A stretch of DNA of 64,000 nt from Mucilaginibacter sp. KACC 22063 (GCF_028736115.1 NZ_CP117877.1:3286001-3350000); one strand, 5' to 3'. Positions 1 through 9,200 are shown, numbered from the stretch's first letter. The notes: generated from the letters alone by a model not told the origin. Numbers and translations: made by a program.

Positions 1-610
1 CCTCATGCGTTACCAGGATGATCGTATTACCTTTGGCATGAATATCCTCTAAAAGGCCCATGATCTCTACCGAGGTCTTGGTATCAAGGTTACCGGTAGG
101 CTCATCTGCCAGAATAATCGAAGGGTCGTTTATCAAAGCGCGTGCTACCGCCACACGCTGGCGCTGACCGCCCGAAAGCTCGTTAGGCTTGTGGTCCATA
201 CGATGGCCAAGGCCAACGTTTTTTAAGGCATTTTTAGCGCGGTCTTCCCGATCCTGTTTGCTTACGCCCGAGTACACCAGCGGTAATGCCACGTTATCAA
301 GGGCTGTATTTCTTGGCAACAGGTTAAAGGTTTGGAAAACGAAACCAATTTCCTTATTACGTACTTCTGCAAGTTCGTTATCGGTCATGTGGCTAACGTC
401 AATTCCGTTAAGCACATACTGGCCTTTGGTGGGAGTATCCAAACAGCCTAAAATATTCATTAAGGTTGACTTGCCTGATCCTGAAGGGCCCATTAAAGCA
501 ACAAACTCGCCTTTGTTAATAGTAAGTGATACCGATTTTAAAGCGTGAATGGTTTCTGCGCCGATCACATATTTACGGCCTATGTCATTAATGGTAATAA
601 GTGGCTCCAT
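1..610 (-). CDS. ABC transporter ATP-binding protein, LolD/MacB type (3' end cut by window)
   Basis: About 203 residues are visible, from an ATG at 610 running off the left edge. The reading gives a complete nucleotide-binding domain: Walker [11 protein letters not shown]-loop [10 protein letters not shown], signature LSGGQRQR, Walker [13 protein letters not shown] and the switch histidine in VTHE. The PTGNLD and FNLLP wording is typical of the LolD/MacB/FtsE-like family, which powers lipoprotein release or MacB-type efflux with a separate permease. Roughly 25 C-terminal residues are missing. It lies on the same strand as plsC and gatC, 58 bases downstream of gatC, so it may be cotranscribed. 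The permease is not in the window, so LolD and MacB cannot be told apart. Confidence 0.9.
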   Translation of the reverse strand, partial: MEPLITINDIGRKYVIGAETIHALKSVSLTINKGEFVALMGPSGSGKSTLMNILGCLDTPTKGQYVLNGIDVSHMTDNELAEVRNKEIGFVFQTFNLLPRNTALDNVALPLVYSGVSKQDREDRAKNALKNVGLGHRMDHKPNELSGGQRQRVAVARALINDPSIILADEPTGNLDTKTSVEIMGLLEDIHAKGNTIILVTHE

Positions 611-668
611 CAGGTTTTTGTGGGTTTTGACTGCAAACTGCAACTAAATGTTACAAGCAGCAATTAAT

Positions 669-983
669 TTAATTTTTGCCAGAACCATGCTCTTTCTTCT
701 CCAACACTTTGGCTACCATAAAATAGTCGGCATTGTGCTGAGGGGCATTTTCTAAAGCTTCTTCATGGCTTACTTCCTGTTTCACAACATCCTCTCTAAA
801 GGTGTTTACCTCGTCTGTCATATAAACAAGCGGCTCAACGTTACTGGTATCTACCTCGTTCAGCTTGTCCATAAAGTCAAGTATACGGGTCATATCACCA
901 ATCAGCTCCTGCTTTTCGTCAGCGCTAACTTCCAGACGCGCCAGGTGCGCTATTTTATCAACTGTTTCTTCGGTAATTTTCAT
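669..983 (-). CDS. gatC: Aspartyl/glutamyl-tRNA amidotransferase subunit C
   Basis: This 104-residue protein is the small stabilising subunit of GatCAB, the cytoplasmic complex that converts misacylated Glu-tRNA(Gln) or Asp-tRNA(Asn) to the correct aminoacyl-tRNA. Visible hallmarks are the N-terminal KIAHLARLEV segment, the central ILDFMDKLNEVDTSNVEPL and the FREDVV region, all in the expected order and at the usual length of about 95-105 residues. Its ATG at 983 overlaps the stop of plsC, so translation is probably coupled. gatA and gatB are not in the window. Confidence 0.95.
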   Translation of the reverse strand: MKITEETVDKIAHLARLEVSADEKQELIGDMTRILDFMDKLNEVDTSNVEPLVYMTDEVNTFREDVVKQEVSHEEALENAPQHNADYFMVAKVLEKKEHGSGKN

Positions 984-1711
984 CCTTGTTCAAATTTACG
1001 CTGCATCAGGTTAAAAACTTCATCTTTCAGCCTGTCTGCATCTTCTAAAGTTAAATGGGTGGTTTCAATGGGCTTATGCACGTAAATATGGCATACACCC
1101 GGCTTACTGCCATACAACAAACCCGTGTCCCATAAAATTTTCCAGGTATCTAACGAAGTTACAGGAATTATCGGAATTTTATGATCAATAGCCAGCCTGA
1201 AAGGCCCGTTTTTAAATTCGTGGAGTTTGGGCGGGTAATCATCCGGAATCATCCCCTCGGGAAAAATAATAACACTTTGCCCGAGCTGCAAACGTTCTGC
1301 AGCATGCTTAAACGCCCTGAATGATGATATTTTGCTTTCACGGTTTACCGGGATATCAATAGTACGAAAAAAGAGACCCGTTACAGGATTGTCCAGCAAT
1401 TCATCTTTACCTATAAAACAATAATTGTTTTTTACGAGCAGGCCAACGCTCGAAATATCCAGATTTGAGGTATGATTGGGGCAAATAATATAAGTGCGGC
1501 TCCAGTCGATCGGCTGTTCATATTCAAATTTGTAAAAAACTCCGGCAAGTGTTGAGCCGCAAAATGCGCATACTCGCCTGAAAAAATTCATAGCACTGTA
1601 TCTTTCGGCCTTGCGCGAATTGTAATAAAGGAATGGCCACCATAAAAAAAAGAAAAAAGCCTGCCCATAACGGTATAAATAGGCATGGGCTTTCTTCAAT
1701 ATCAATTTCAT
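980..1711 (-). CDS. plsC: 1-acyl-sn-glycerol-3-phosphate acyltransferase
   Basis: PlsC-family acyltransferase that acylates lysophosphatidic acid to phosphatidic acid at the inner membrane. The 243-residue reading has a hydrophobic N-terminal segment (about residues 18-31), the catalytic H-x4-D motif as NHTSNLD (H80, D85) and the acceptor-binding FPEG (150-153). An upstream TTG at 1720 also keeps the frame open, but I chose the ATG at 1711 because a perfect TAnnTTTG promoter box lies just upstream at 1718-1725. It overlaps gatC by 4 bases and is divergent from trpS with only 39 bases between the start codons. Confidence 0.92.
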   Translation of the reverse strand: MKLILKKAHAYLYRYGQAFFFFLWWPFLYYNSRKAERYSAMNFFRRVCAFCGSTLAGVFYKFEYEQPIDWSRTYIICPNHTSNLDISSVGLLVKNNYCFIGKDELLDNPVTGLFFRTIDIPVNRESKISSFRAFKHAAERLQLGQSVIIFPEGMIPDDYPPKLHEFKNGPFRLAIDHKIPIIPVTSLDTWKILWDTGLLYGSKPGVCHIYVHKPIETTHLTLEDADRLKDEVFNLMQRKFEQG

Positions 1712-1717
1712 CGACTT

Positions 1718-1725
1718 CAAAAATA
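1718..1725 (-). promoter_or_regulatory. TAnnTTTG -7 box of plsC
   Basis: Reads TATTTTTG on the minus strand, a perfect match to the Bacteroidota -7 consensus. It ends 6 bases before the chosen plsC ATG, so the transcript would be leaderless or nearly so. No clear -33 TTTG is seen. Confidence 0.55.
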
Positions 1726-1736
1726 TAAAAATTCTG

Positions 1737-1744
1737 TACTTTCG
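1737..1744 (+). promoter_or_regulatory. Probable -7 box of trpS
   Basis: Reads TACTTTCG, 7 of 8 matches to TAnnTTTG, ending 6 bases before the trpS ATG. Only 11 bases separate it from the plsC -7 box on the other strand. Confidence 0.4.
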
Positions 1745-1750
1745 CGCACT

Positions 1751-2746
1751 ATGGAAACTGTTGTTAGTGGTATTCGTTCAACCGGGAAATTACACCTGGG
1801 CAATTATTATGGAGCTATACAAAACTTCATAAAAATGCAGCACGAGTACAATTGTTACTTTTTTATTGCCGATCTGCACTCGTTAACTACTCATCCTACG
1901 CCGGGCGATTTGCATGGCAATGTAAAACAGGTACTGGTTGAGTACCTGGCAGCAGGTATCGATCCCGAAAAATCGACGATCTATATACAATCAGACGTTC
2001 CTGAAGTTTCCGAGCTGTACCTGTATCTGAACATGAACGCCTACCTGGGCGAGCTTGAACGCGCTACATCATTTAAAGATAAGGTACGTGCCAACCCCGA
2101 TAATGTAAATGCAGGCCTGCTTACCTACCCTGTATTAATGGCTGCGGATATCATCATCCATAAAGCTACAAAGGTACCTGTAGGTAAAGATCAGGAGCAG
2201 CACCTGGAAATGGCGCGCACTTTTGGCAACCGCTTTAACCGGTTATATAATCATGAATACTTCCCGGAGCCTTATGCTTTTAGCTTCGGCGAAAGCCTGA
2301 TTAAAATTCCGGGGCTGGATGGTAAAGGCAAAATGGGTAAATCTGAAGGTGAAGCCAATGCAGTTTATTTATCAGATTCGCCGGAAGTTATTCGTAAGAA
2401 GGTAATGAAAGCAGTTACTGATGGCGGCCCTACGATGGAGAACCAGGACAAACCTTCAGAAATTCAGAACCTGTTTGACCTAATCAAAGTAGTTTCCTCT
2501 CAGGATACTTACGATCACTTTAACGATCTGTATAATAAAATGCAAATTCGTTACGGCGATCTTAAAAAACAACTGGCAGAGGATATGATTATTGCTACCG
2601 CGCCGATCCGCGACCGTATCAATGATATTGCTGCCGATACCGACTTTCTGCGTAAAGTGGCACAGCATGGCGCTGATAAAGCCCGCGAAAGCGCATCACG
2701 CACCATAAGGGAAGTACGTGAAATTATTGGGTTCAGGAAATTTTAA
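1751..2746 (+). CDS. trpS: Tryptophanyl-tRNA synthetase
   Basis: Class I aminoacyl-tRNA synthetase that charges tRNA(Trp) in the cytoplasm. The 331-residue reading starts METVVSGIRSTGKLHLGN, with the HIGH equivalent HLGN at residues 15-18 and the KMSKS equivalent KMGKS at 204-208; the length is normal for bacterial TrpRS. An in-frame ATG at 1685 would add 22 residues unlike the family and would cross the divergent plsC promoter, so 1751 is preferred. It appears monocistronic. Confidence 0.96.
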   Translation: METVVSGIRSTGKLHLGNYYGAIQNFIKMQHEYNCYFFIADLHSLTTHPTPGDLHGNVKQVLVEYLAAGIDPEKSTIYIQSDVPEVSELYLYLNMNAYLGELERATSFKDKVRANPDNVNAGLLTYPVLMAADIIIHKATKVPVGKDQEQHLEMARTFGNRFNRLYNHEYFPEPYAFSFGESLIKIPGLDGKGKMGKSEGEANAVYLSDSPEVIRKKVMKAVTDGGPTMENQDKPSEIQNLFDLIKVVSSQDTYDHFNDLYNKMQIRYGDLKKQLAEDMIIATAPIRDRINDIAADTDFLRKVAQHGADKARESASRTIREVREIIGFRKF

Positions 2747-2756
2747 TTTGTTACTC

Positions 2757-2830
2757 AGTTATTGGTTATTAAGTTATTTTCACAAGAATAGATTTTTGAC
2801 CGCAACAAATAACTTAATAACACAATAACT
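2757..2830 (+). repeat. Word-type intergenic hairpin (GTTATT word)
   Basis: The left arm at 2765-2779 and right arm at 2807-2821 are perfect 15-base inverted repeats around a 27-base loop, and the stem extends outward by 8 more pairs (2757-2764 with 2823-2830) past a one-base bulge. Each arm is a threefold run of the word GTTATT or its complement. It fills the trpS to dNK spacer and has no U-tract. Confidence 0.7.
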
Positions 2831-2844
2831 ATTAACTTTATCGC

Positions 2845-3459
2845 ATGCACATTGCCGTTGTTGGAAATATAGGAGCCGGGAAAACTACGCTTACCGAGTT
2901 ACTGGCTAAAAATTATGGTTGGGAACCGCTTTACGAAGCCGTAGACAACAACCCCTATCTTGAAGATTTTTACAGCGACATGAAGCGCTGGAGCTTTAAT
3001 CTTCAGATCTATTTCCTGAACAGCCGTTTCCGCCAGATAGCTGAAATTCAGCAAGGCAGCAAAGATGTGATACAGGACCGCACCATATACGAAGACGCTT
3101 TCATATTTGCAGAAAACCTGCATGATATGGGCCTGATGAGCAGCCGCGACTTTGAGAATTACAATAACATTTTCGAAAACATCACCTCGTTTATAAAGCC
3201 GCCAGATCTGCTGATCTATCTTAAAGCATCAGTTCCCACACTGGTAAACAACATTCAACGCCGCGGGCGCGAATATGAGATCGGTATCCGGTTAGATTAT
3301 CTTTCAAAATTGAACGAGAAGTACACCAAGTGGATCAATGGTTATCAACTTGGCAAACTGCTGGTAGTTGATATGGATAACCTGGACTTCGCTAACAAAA
3401 CAGAAGACCTTGCTACCATTGTACAATTGATAGAAAGAGAAATACATGGACTGTTTTAA
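2845..3459 (+). CDS. Deoxynucleoside kinase (dGK/dAK type)
   Basis: A 204-residue salvage kinase that phosphorylates deoxynucleosides with ATP. It shows the P-loop GNIGAGKTT at residues 7-15, the NPYLEDFY substrate segment, the QDRTIYEDAFIFA block with the conserved D-R pair, and the LID arginines in QRRGREYE. The family covers dGuo/dAdo and dCyd kinases; the exact substrate cannot be read from sequence. A 7-of-8 -7 box (TAACTTTA, 2833-2840) ends 4 bases before the ATG. It lies between two unusual spacer hairpins. Confidence 0.9.
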   Translation: MHIAVVGNIGAGKTTLTELLAKNYGWEPLYEAVDNNPYLEDFYSDMKRWSFNLQIYFLNSRFRQIAEIQQGSKDVIQDRTIYEDAFIFAENLHDMGLMSSRDFENYNNIFENITSFIKPPDLLIYLKASVPTLVNNIQRRGREYEIGIRLDYLSKLNEKYTKWINGYQLGKLLVVDMDNLDFANKTEDLATIVQLIEREIHGLF

Positions 3460-3468
3460 GGAGCGAGG

Positions 3469-3544
3469 GGCGAGTTATCAGTTGCCGGTTATGCTTCAAT
3501 TTACTTGCATGCAAATTACTCGCAACTCGAAACACAAAACTCGC
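3469..3544 (+). repeat. Word-type intergenic hairpin (GCGAGTT/AGTTGC words)
   Basis: Two short stems can stack: GGCGAGTT (3469-3476) with AACTCGC (3538-3544), and AGTTGC (3480-3485) with GCAACT (3522-3527). Each arm repeats words built from GTTGCGAGTT. It occupies the 91-base spacer before kdsB, ending 6 bases from the kdsB ATG. Confidence 0.55.
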
Positions 3545-3550
3545 AACTAA

Positions 3551-4279
3551 ATGACTATCCTCGGCATCATTCCTGCACGCTTTGCTTCTACCCGCTTCCC
3601 GGGTAAACCATTGGTAGATATTGCCGGTAAAAGCATGATTCGGCGTGTTTACGAGCAGGCAAAAAAATGCAGCTCCATTGCCGAAGTTGTTGTAGCTACT
3701 GATGACGAGCGTATTTATGAGCATGTGCTCGGTTTCGGCGGAAAGGTGGTAATGACATCAGACGAGCACCAGAGCGGTACCGACCGTTGCGCTGAAGTAG
3801 CCTTAAAGCATCCGGAATATGATGTAATCATCAACATACAAGGCGATGAGCCATATATTGACCCTGAGCAGCTGACTAAAGTTGCCGCTTGCTTTACAGA
3901 TGAAACCACGCAGATTGCGACACTAATTAAAAAGATCAATACTGCTGATGAGTTGCTGAACGTAAATTCACCCAAAGTAATCATCAATCGCTTTGCTGAG
4001 GCAATTTACTTCTCACGGTCGCCGCTGCCACATATCCGCGGACAAGAGCAAGCAGACTGGCTGAAGCATTATACTTATTTCAAGCATATCGGTGTTTACG
4101 CTTACCGTTCCGACATTCTTCAGGAAATAACCAAGTTGCCCATCTCCTCTTTAGAAAAAGCAGAAAGCCTGGAACAGTTGCGCTGGATAGAAAACGGCTA
4201 CCGCATTAAGGTTGCCGAGACCGAACTGGAAACCCATGCAATAGATACGCCGGAAGATTTAAAGAAATTGCCGGTTTAA
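3551..4279 (+). CDS. kdsB: CMP-KDO synthetase (3-deoxy-manno-octulosonate cytidylyltransferase)
   Basis: Activates Kdo as CMP-Kdo for lipid A-core synthesis in the cytoplasm. The 242-residue protein begins with the nucleotidyltransferase signature IIPARFASTRFPGKPL and contains the metal-binding QGDEPYI, the R-SPLP-IR region and the C-terminal DTPEDL, all as in KdsB and at normal length. The ATG at 3551 follows directly after the spacer hairpin. Together with rfaE1, rfaE2, GT9 and the LptF/G permease it shows that this organism makes an LPS core. Confidence 0.95.
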   Translation: MTILGIIPARFASTRFPGKPLVDIAGKSMIRRVYEQAKKCSSIAEVVVATDDERIYEHVLGFGGKVVMTSDEHQSGTDRCAEVALKHPEYDVIINIQGDEPYIDPEQLTKVAACFTDETTQIATLIKKINTADELLNVNSPKVIINRFAEAIYFSRSPLPHIRGQEQADWLKHYTYFKHIGVYAYRSDILQEITKLPISSLEKAESLEQLRWIENGYRIKVAETELETHAIDTPEDLKKLPV

Positions 4280-4281
4280 TA

Positions 4282-4397
4282 GTCATGCTGTCTAAAGGAC
4301 TCATTTGGAGAACTTGTTTCAGCATCCTACACGTAAAGAAAAATACATTTTACAGAACATCTACTACATGAGATGCCGAAACAAGTTCGGCATGACG
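4282..4397. repeat. REP-like palindromic element, GTCATGCTG family, copy 1
   Basis: Outer arms read GTCATGCTG and CGGCATGAC, with inner arms AACTTGTTTCAGCATC and GATGCCGAAACAAGTT. The left arm carries an extra segment (about 4291-4308) that is absent from copy 2 but matches the right arm of the element at 63098-63147. The gene-free stretch 4280-4686 consists of this copy, copy 2 and the pyrG promoter. Confidence 0.8.
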
Positions 4398-4475
4398 GCA
4401 ATGTTTGATCTTATTTTCCACATCTACTCGAACCTTTTTTTATACACCAAAAGCTTTAAAATCTGCGATCTTAAT

Positions 4476-4569
4476 GTCATGCTGAACTTGTTTCAGCATC
4501 CCACACGCAAAGCAAAATGCATTTTACAGAACATCTACATTGAGATCCCGAAAAATATTTGGCATTACG
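4476..4569. repeat. REP-like palindromic element, GTCATGCTG family, copy 2
   Basis: Direct repeat of copy 1, about 190 bases downstream: GTCATGCTGAACTTGTTTC followed by the same loop (ACACG, AAAG, ATTTTACAGAACATCTAC). The right arm is decayed, reading GGCATTACG instead of GGCATGACG. Confidence 0.8.
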
Positions 4570-4656
4570 CTAATCTCATTTTCAACAGCTTACATTTTTA
4601 AACAATCCACATTCTTCTAATTTCTCAACACATAGGCCAAACCCGCAAAAAATTCC

Positions 4657-4664
4657 TACTTTTG
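4657..4664 (+). promoter_or_regulatory. TAnnTTTG -7 box of pyrG
   Basis: Perfect match (TACTTTTG), 22 bases before the pyrG ATG. No clear -33 TTTG. Confidence 0.6.
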
Positions 4665-4686
4665 TATCCCGTACACAAACGAAATC

Positions 4687-6297
4687 ATGACTAAATATAT
4701 ATTTGTTACGGGCGGCGTTTCTTCGTCGTTGGGGAAGGGTATTATATCTGCCTCATTAGCCAAATTACTTCAGGCGCGCGGTTATCGCGTAACCATCCAA
4801 AAGTTTGATCCTTACATTAACATCGACCCAGGTACACTAAATCCATATGAGCACGGCGAGTGTTATGTAACCGAAGATGGCGCCGAAACTGACCTCGACC
4901 TTGGCCACTACGAGCGTTTTCTAAACGCACCTACCTCTCAGGCCAACAACATTACAACCGGCCGTATCTATCAAAATGTGATTAGTAAAGAGCGTGAAGG
5001 TGCCTTTTTAGGTAAAACCGTTCAGGTTGTTCCGCACATTACAGATGAGATCAAACGCAATTTCCGCATCCTTGGCGAAAGCGGCAATTACGATATTGTG
5101 ATCACTGAAATTGGTGGTACCGTGGGCGATATTGAGTCGTTACCGTTTGTGGAAGCAGTACGCCAGTTCCGCTGGGAGTCGGGCGCACATGATTCGTTAG
5201 TGATACACTTAACTTTAATTCCTTTCCTTGCAGCAGCAGGCGAATTAAAAACCAAACCTACACAGCACTCTGTTAAAATGCTGTTAGAGTATGGTATACA
5301 GCCTGATATTTTGGTTTGCCGTACCGAGCACCACATTAACCAGGAGCTTCGCAAAAAAATCGCGTTGTTCTGTAATGTAAACGTAAATGCGGTGATTGAG
5401 TCGATAGATGCGCCAAGTATTTATGACGTTCCGTTGTTGATGCTGAAAGAACAGCTGGATAAAACTGTTTTGAGCAAATTACGCCTTTCAAATAAAAACG
5501 AACCGGATCTGGAAAGCTGGAAAGACTTTTTAGGCCGCTTAAAAAATCCTACTGCCGAAGTACGCGTTGGACTTGTAGGTAAATATGTAGAGCTACCGGA
5601 TGCTTATAAATCTATCGTTGAGGCATTTATTCACGCAGGCGCCAAAAACGAATGTAAGGTACGTGTAGAATACATCCATTCAGAGCAATTAACCGTTGGC
5701 AATGCTATTGAACGCCTTAAAGGCTTACATGGCGTATTGGTTGCCCCTGGCTTTGGCGAGCGTGGCTTTGAAGGTAAAATTGAAGCGATACGTTACGTGC
5801 GCGAAAATAATATCCCGTTCTTTGGTATTTGCCTGGGCATGCAATGTGCCGTGGTTGAATTTGGCCGCAATGTGTTGGGGCTTGAACAGGCAAACAGCAT
5901 TGAAATGAACCCTGAAACACCTTACCCGGTGATCAGCATGATGGAAGAACAGAAAAACATTACAGCAAAAGGCGGCACCATGCGTTTAGGCGCGCAAGAG
6001 TGTGATTTAAAACGCGGCACTAAGGCTGCGGCTATTTATGGCAAAACACATATCACCGAACGTCACCGTCACCGCTATGAGTTTAATAATGAATTCCTTA
6101 CCCGTTATGAAGAGGCCGGCATGATACCTTCGGGTGTTAACCCTGCAAATGGCTTGGTTGAAGTTATTGAGCTTAAAAACCATCCATTTTTTGTCGGATC
6201 ACAATTTCACCCTGAATTAAAATCGACAGTAGCAAATCCTCACCCACTTTTTGTTAACTTTGTCGCCGCTTCGCTGGCTTATGCCCGCAAGAATTAA
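4687..6297 (+). CDS. pyrG: CTP synthase
   Basis: Aminates UTP to CTP using glutamine and ATP. The 536-residue protein has the N-terminal synthetase domain ([15 protein letters not shown]-loop, [36 protein letters not shown] split over residues about 55-78) and a C-terminal class I glutaminase with nucleophile C382 in GICLGMQ and the catalytic QFHPE near the end. Length and order are normal. yidC follows after 18 bases, so the two are probably cotranscribed up to the terminator at 8161. Confidence 0.98.
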   Translation: MTKYIFVTGGVSSSLGKGIISASLAKLLQARGYRVTIQKFDPYINIDPGTLNPYEHGECYVTEDGAETDLDLGHYERFLNAPTSQANNITTGRIYQNVISKEREGAFLGKTVQVVPHITDEIKRNFRILGESGNYDIVITEIGGTVGDIESLPFVEAVRQFRWESGAHDSLVIHLTLIPFLAAAGELKTKPTQHSVKMLLEYGIQPDILVCRTEHHINQELRKKIALFCNVNVNAVIESIDAPSIYDVPLLMLKEQLDKTVLSKLRLSNKNEPDLESWKDFLGRLKNPTAEVRVGLVGKYVELPDAYKSIVEAFIHAGAKNECKVRVEYIHSEQLTVGNAIERLKGLHGVLVAPGFGERGFEGKIEAIRYVRENNIPFFGICLGMQCAVVEFGRNVLGLEQANSIEMNPETPYPVISMMEEQKNITAKGGTMRLGAQECDLKRGTKAAAIYGKTHITERHRHRYEFNNEFLTRYEEAGMIPSGVNPANGLVEVIELKNHPFFVGSQFHPELKSTVANPHPLFVNFVAASLAYARKN

Positions 6298-6315
6298 TTG
6301 TACGATAGATAGATA

Positions 6316-8136
6316 ATGGATAGAAATCAATTCACGGGCCTGTTCCTGATCATGGTGATCATGGTTGGTTCGTTCTTTTTGCTCAAGCCGTCGCAAGACG
6401 AGATCAAAAAAGAGCAAATGCGCGCACATGCCGACTCGCTTCGCCGGGCAGGCATTAAACCGGTTGCCAACGCAAATGCTAAGGCCGATAGTGTAAAGAA
6501 ACCTGGTGTTGTTGATTCAGCAGTATTAAAAAGCCCGTTCGGTGCTGCAACTGTTGGCTCAGAGCAACTGATCACTTTAGAAAATAAAGACCTTAAATTA
6601 AAGCTAAGCACACTTGGCGGTCGCGTTTATTCGGTAGAGCTTAAAAACTTTAAAACCTTTGATGGCAAACCGCTGATCTTATTTGATGGTGCCAATAACA
6701 ACTTTGGTTTTAAATTTAAAGCTGCCGGCAAAAACATCAATACCGACGAGCTTTACTTTACACCAACAAGCACTCAGGCTGCAAATGGTACTATTACCAT
6801 GCGCTTAAACTACAGCCCGACCCAGTATATCGATTATATCTACACAGTTGCTGCCCAAGGTTACAAAGTAGGTTTACAGATTAAGCCTACAGGGCTTGAT
6901 AACGTAATCGGCACTGCCAACCCGCTTGTTCTAAATTGGGATGCAAGCCTGCATAAATTGGAAAAAGATCTTAAAGCAGAACGTCAGTATTCAACCGTGT
7001 ATTTCCATAACACAGACCGCGACGTTGATTACTTAAGCCCTGCCAAAGACGAAGCCAAGTCGATCAATGATAAAAAGCTGAACTGGGTATCATTTAAACA
7101 ACATTTCTTTTCAAGCGTACTGATCTCAAAATCAGGATTTGAAAAAAGCAACCTGGCGGTTAATACAGATGTAGCTTCGGCTGATATCAAACAAATGAAA
7201 GCCAACCTGACGCTTACAGCAGATGGTTCTGGCGCTTATCCTTTAGAATTCTACTTCGGCCCTAATAAGTTTAAAACACTTCAGGATCAAGGGCTTGACC
7301 TTGAGAAACAGATTGACTTAGGCTGGGGCCCGCTAAAATGGATCAACCGTTTTGCAGTATTGCCTGTATTTAATTTCTTGCAGCAGTTTAACTGGAACTA
7401 TGGCATAATTATCTTGGTGCTTACCATATTGCTTAAATTGGTGTTGTCGCCGCTTACCTACAAATCATACCTTTCAATGGCTAAGATGCGTGTGCTGAAG
7501 CCTGAGATGGATGAGATCAAAGCAAAAGTAGGTGAAGATAACCCTACCCTTTTACAGCAGGAATACATGAAACTGTACCGCCAGGCTGGTGTAAATCCGC
7601 TGGGTGGCTGTTTACCATTATTGCTGCAAATGCCTATCGTCATTGCATTCTTCCGCTTTTTCCCAAGCTTGTTTGAGCTGCGCGGTCAAAGTTTCCTTTG
7701 GATGCACGACCTTTCTACGTACGATTCACTCATCAGTTTTGCACCACTGCCATTATTAGGCTGGACACACATCAGTTTAATGTGTTTACTGATGACCATT
7801 TCAACACTGATCTATACGTACTTTAACAACCAGATCTCAGGTGCTACAGGCCAGATGAAATATATCGGATATATTTCTCCGCTAATTTTCTTCGGTATGC
7901 TGAACAGCTACCCTGCCGGTTTGAACTATTACTATTTCTTAGCCAACATGCTAACGTTTGCGCAGCAGTTCTTTATCCGCCAAATGGTAGATGATAAAAA
8001 GATCCACGCGCAGATTCAGGACAATAAAAAGAAACCTGAAACTAAAAAGAAAAAAGGTGGCTTTGGTGCCAAGTTAGAAGAAATGATGCGCCAGCAACAA
8101 GCAATGCAGGCACAGCAACCAAACAAGAAAAAATAA
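6316..8136 (+). CDS. yidC: Membrane protein insertase YidC
   Basis: Inner-membrane insertase that works with or without the Sec translocon. The 606-residue protein shows an N-terminal transmembrane anchor (about residues 7-24), a large periplasmic beta domain, then the conserved core starting near WNYGIIILVLTILLKLVLSP with the cytoplasmic coiled-coil hairpin (KPEMDEIKAKVG), GGCLPLLLQMPIVIAFF, and further helices. The tail is strongly basic (KKPETKKKKGG and PNKKK), as often found for ribosome contact. It follows pyrG in an apparent two-gene unit. Confidence 0.97.
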   Translation: MDRNQFTGLFLIMVIMVGSFFLLKPSQDEIKKEQMRAHADSLRRAGIKPVANANAKADSVKKPGVVDSAVLKSPFGAATVGSEQLITLENKDLKLKLSTLGGRVYSVELKNFKTFDGKPLILFDGANNNFGFKFKAAGKNINTDELYFTPTSTQAANGTITMRLNYSPTQYIDYIYTVAAQGYKVGLQIKPTGLDNVIGTANPLVLNWDASLHKLEKDLKAERQYSTVYFHNTDRDVDYLSPAKDEAKSINDKKLNWVSFKQHFFSSVLISKSGFEKSNLAVNTDVASADIKQMKANLTLTADGSGAYPLEFYFGPNKFKTLQDQGLDLEKQIDLGWGPLKWINRFAVLPVFNFLQQFNWNYGIIILVLTILLKLVLSPLTYKSYLSMAKMRVLKPEMDEIKAKVGEDNPTLLQQEYMKLYRQAGVNPLGGCLPLLLQMPIVIAFFRFFPSLFELRGQSFLWMHDLSTYDSLISFAPLPLLGWTHISLMCLLMTISTLIYTYFNNQISGATGQMKYIGYISPLIFFGMLNSYPAGLNYYYFLANMLTFAQQFFIRQMVDDKKIHAQIQDNKKKPETKKKKGGFGAKLEEMMRQQQAMQAQQPNKKK

Positions 8137-8160
8137 GCAGTTAAACCCTGATAAAGCAAA

Positions 8161-8190
8161 CGCCCATCGATAACCGATGGGCGTTTTTTG
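8161..8190 (+). terminator. Rho-independent terminator after yidC
   Basis: Nine-base-pair stem CGCCCATCG / CGATGGGCG with a 5-base loop, followed by a T6 tract on the + strand. Confidence 0.85.
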
Positions 8191-8243
8191 TTGTATAAAT
8201 TTCATCATGACAGCTATTGGCCAGCTATCTTTCGATAAACCGC

Positions 8244-9137
8244 TTAAACCGGCTCTATAAATAGTTGCTTATAATGCGGGTATTTGGCTTGTATATTTAG
8301 CCGGATATCACTAATTGCCTTATTAACCACTTCAATATCGGTGTGTTGCTTAAAGTTTATTTTTAGCACTAAAATTACTTCTTCAGGTGCAAGATAGGTG
8401 GAAAGCTGGCTTACTACTTTATTTACAGCACCATTATCAGAAGCAAGTTGTAATACCTTGTCCAGTTCAGATTGATCGGGCGTTTCACCCATTAATAAAC
8501 TGCGGCTTTCTCTAACCAGCAGTACAGCTACCGCAGTAAGCAATAAACCGATTAGTATAGATGCAACGCCGTCTATGTACGGATTTTTTAACAACTGCCC
8601 CAACAAGATACCTACAAATGCGATCAGTATACCTATGACATCTGCAGCATCTTCAAACAATACCACAAAGGTAGATGGGTCTTTACTTTGCCTTACTGCT
8701 TGCCAGAATGGAGTAGCTCCGCGCTGGCGTTTAAACTCCTTTATCGCAGTAATAAACGAAATGCCATCAAATATAAATGCGATACCCAACACGATATAAT
8801 TCCATATCGGGCTTTTAACCTCTTCAGGATGCATCAGGTGTTCGATACCTTCATAAATAGAAAAGCCGCCACCCAAGGCAAAAAACAGCAGCGACACTAC
8901 AAAAGCCCAGAAATAAAGCTCGCGGCCGTAACCAAAAGGGCGCTTTTCGTCAGCCGGTTTCTGGCTGCGGCTTATACCGAGCAAAAGCAGAACCTCATTG
9001 CTGCTATCTACCAGCGAGTGTATGCCTTCAGACATCATGGCCGAACTGCCGGTAAAAAAAGCTGCGCCAAGTTTGGTTGCCGCAATAAGTAAATTAGCGC
9101 CAAGCGCGGTATAAATAGGTGTTTTAGATGCCTGCAT
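8244..9137 (-). CDS. Cation diffusion facilitator family transporter
   Basis: Inner-membrane divalent cation/proton antiporter of the CDF family, probably Zn or Fe efflux. The 297-residue reading has six hydrophobic segments, the H-x3-D metal site in HSLVDSSNE of helix 2, D-x3-D in EDAADVIG of helix 5, and a C-terminal cytoplasmic domain of about 90 residues. A TTG at 9164 would add 9 residues; the ATG at 9137 fits the family start better. A perfect -7 box lies at 9201-9208. Metal specificity is unknown. Confidence 0.88.
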   Translation of the reverse strand: MQASKTPIYTALGANLLIAATKLGAAFFTGSSAMMSEGIHSLVDSSNEVLLLLGISRSQKPADEKRPFGYGRELYFWAFVVSLLFFALGGGFSIYEGIEHLMHPEEVKSPIWNYIVLGIAFIFDGISFITAIKEFKRQRGATPFWQAVRQSKDPSTFVVLFEDAADVIGILIAFVGILLGQLLKNPYIDGVASILIGLLLTAVAVLLVRESRSLLMGETPDQSELDKVLQLASDNGAVNKVVSQLSTYLAPEEVILVLKINFKQHTDIEVVNKAISDIRLNIQAKYPHYKQLFIEPV

Positions 9138-9200
9138 GTGTGTAAAACGCTGCCTGCTCAACAATAAGGGGGTAAGTTAAGCCTGGTGATGATTGTTTAA

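Noticed and set aside
189-548. Plus-strand frame opposite the ABC ATPase
   Set aside because: Antisense shadow; the minus strand carries every ABC motif in order.
1685-1750. Upstream start of trpS at 1685
   Set aside because: The extra 22 residues do not resemble TrpRS and the segment overlaps the plsC promoter and start; ATG 1751 fits the family.
4305-4601. Open frame of 98 residues in the pyrG upstream region
   Set aside because: It translates the two REP-like repeats (the same peptide NLFQHPTRK appears twice), has no promoter and no family-like sequence; it is an artefact of the repeats.
9138-9164. TTG start of the CDF transporter at 9164
   Set aside because: Adds 9 residues only; an ATG at 9137 gives a normal family start.
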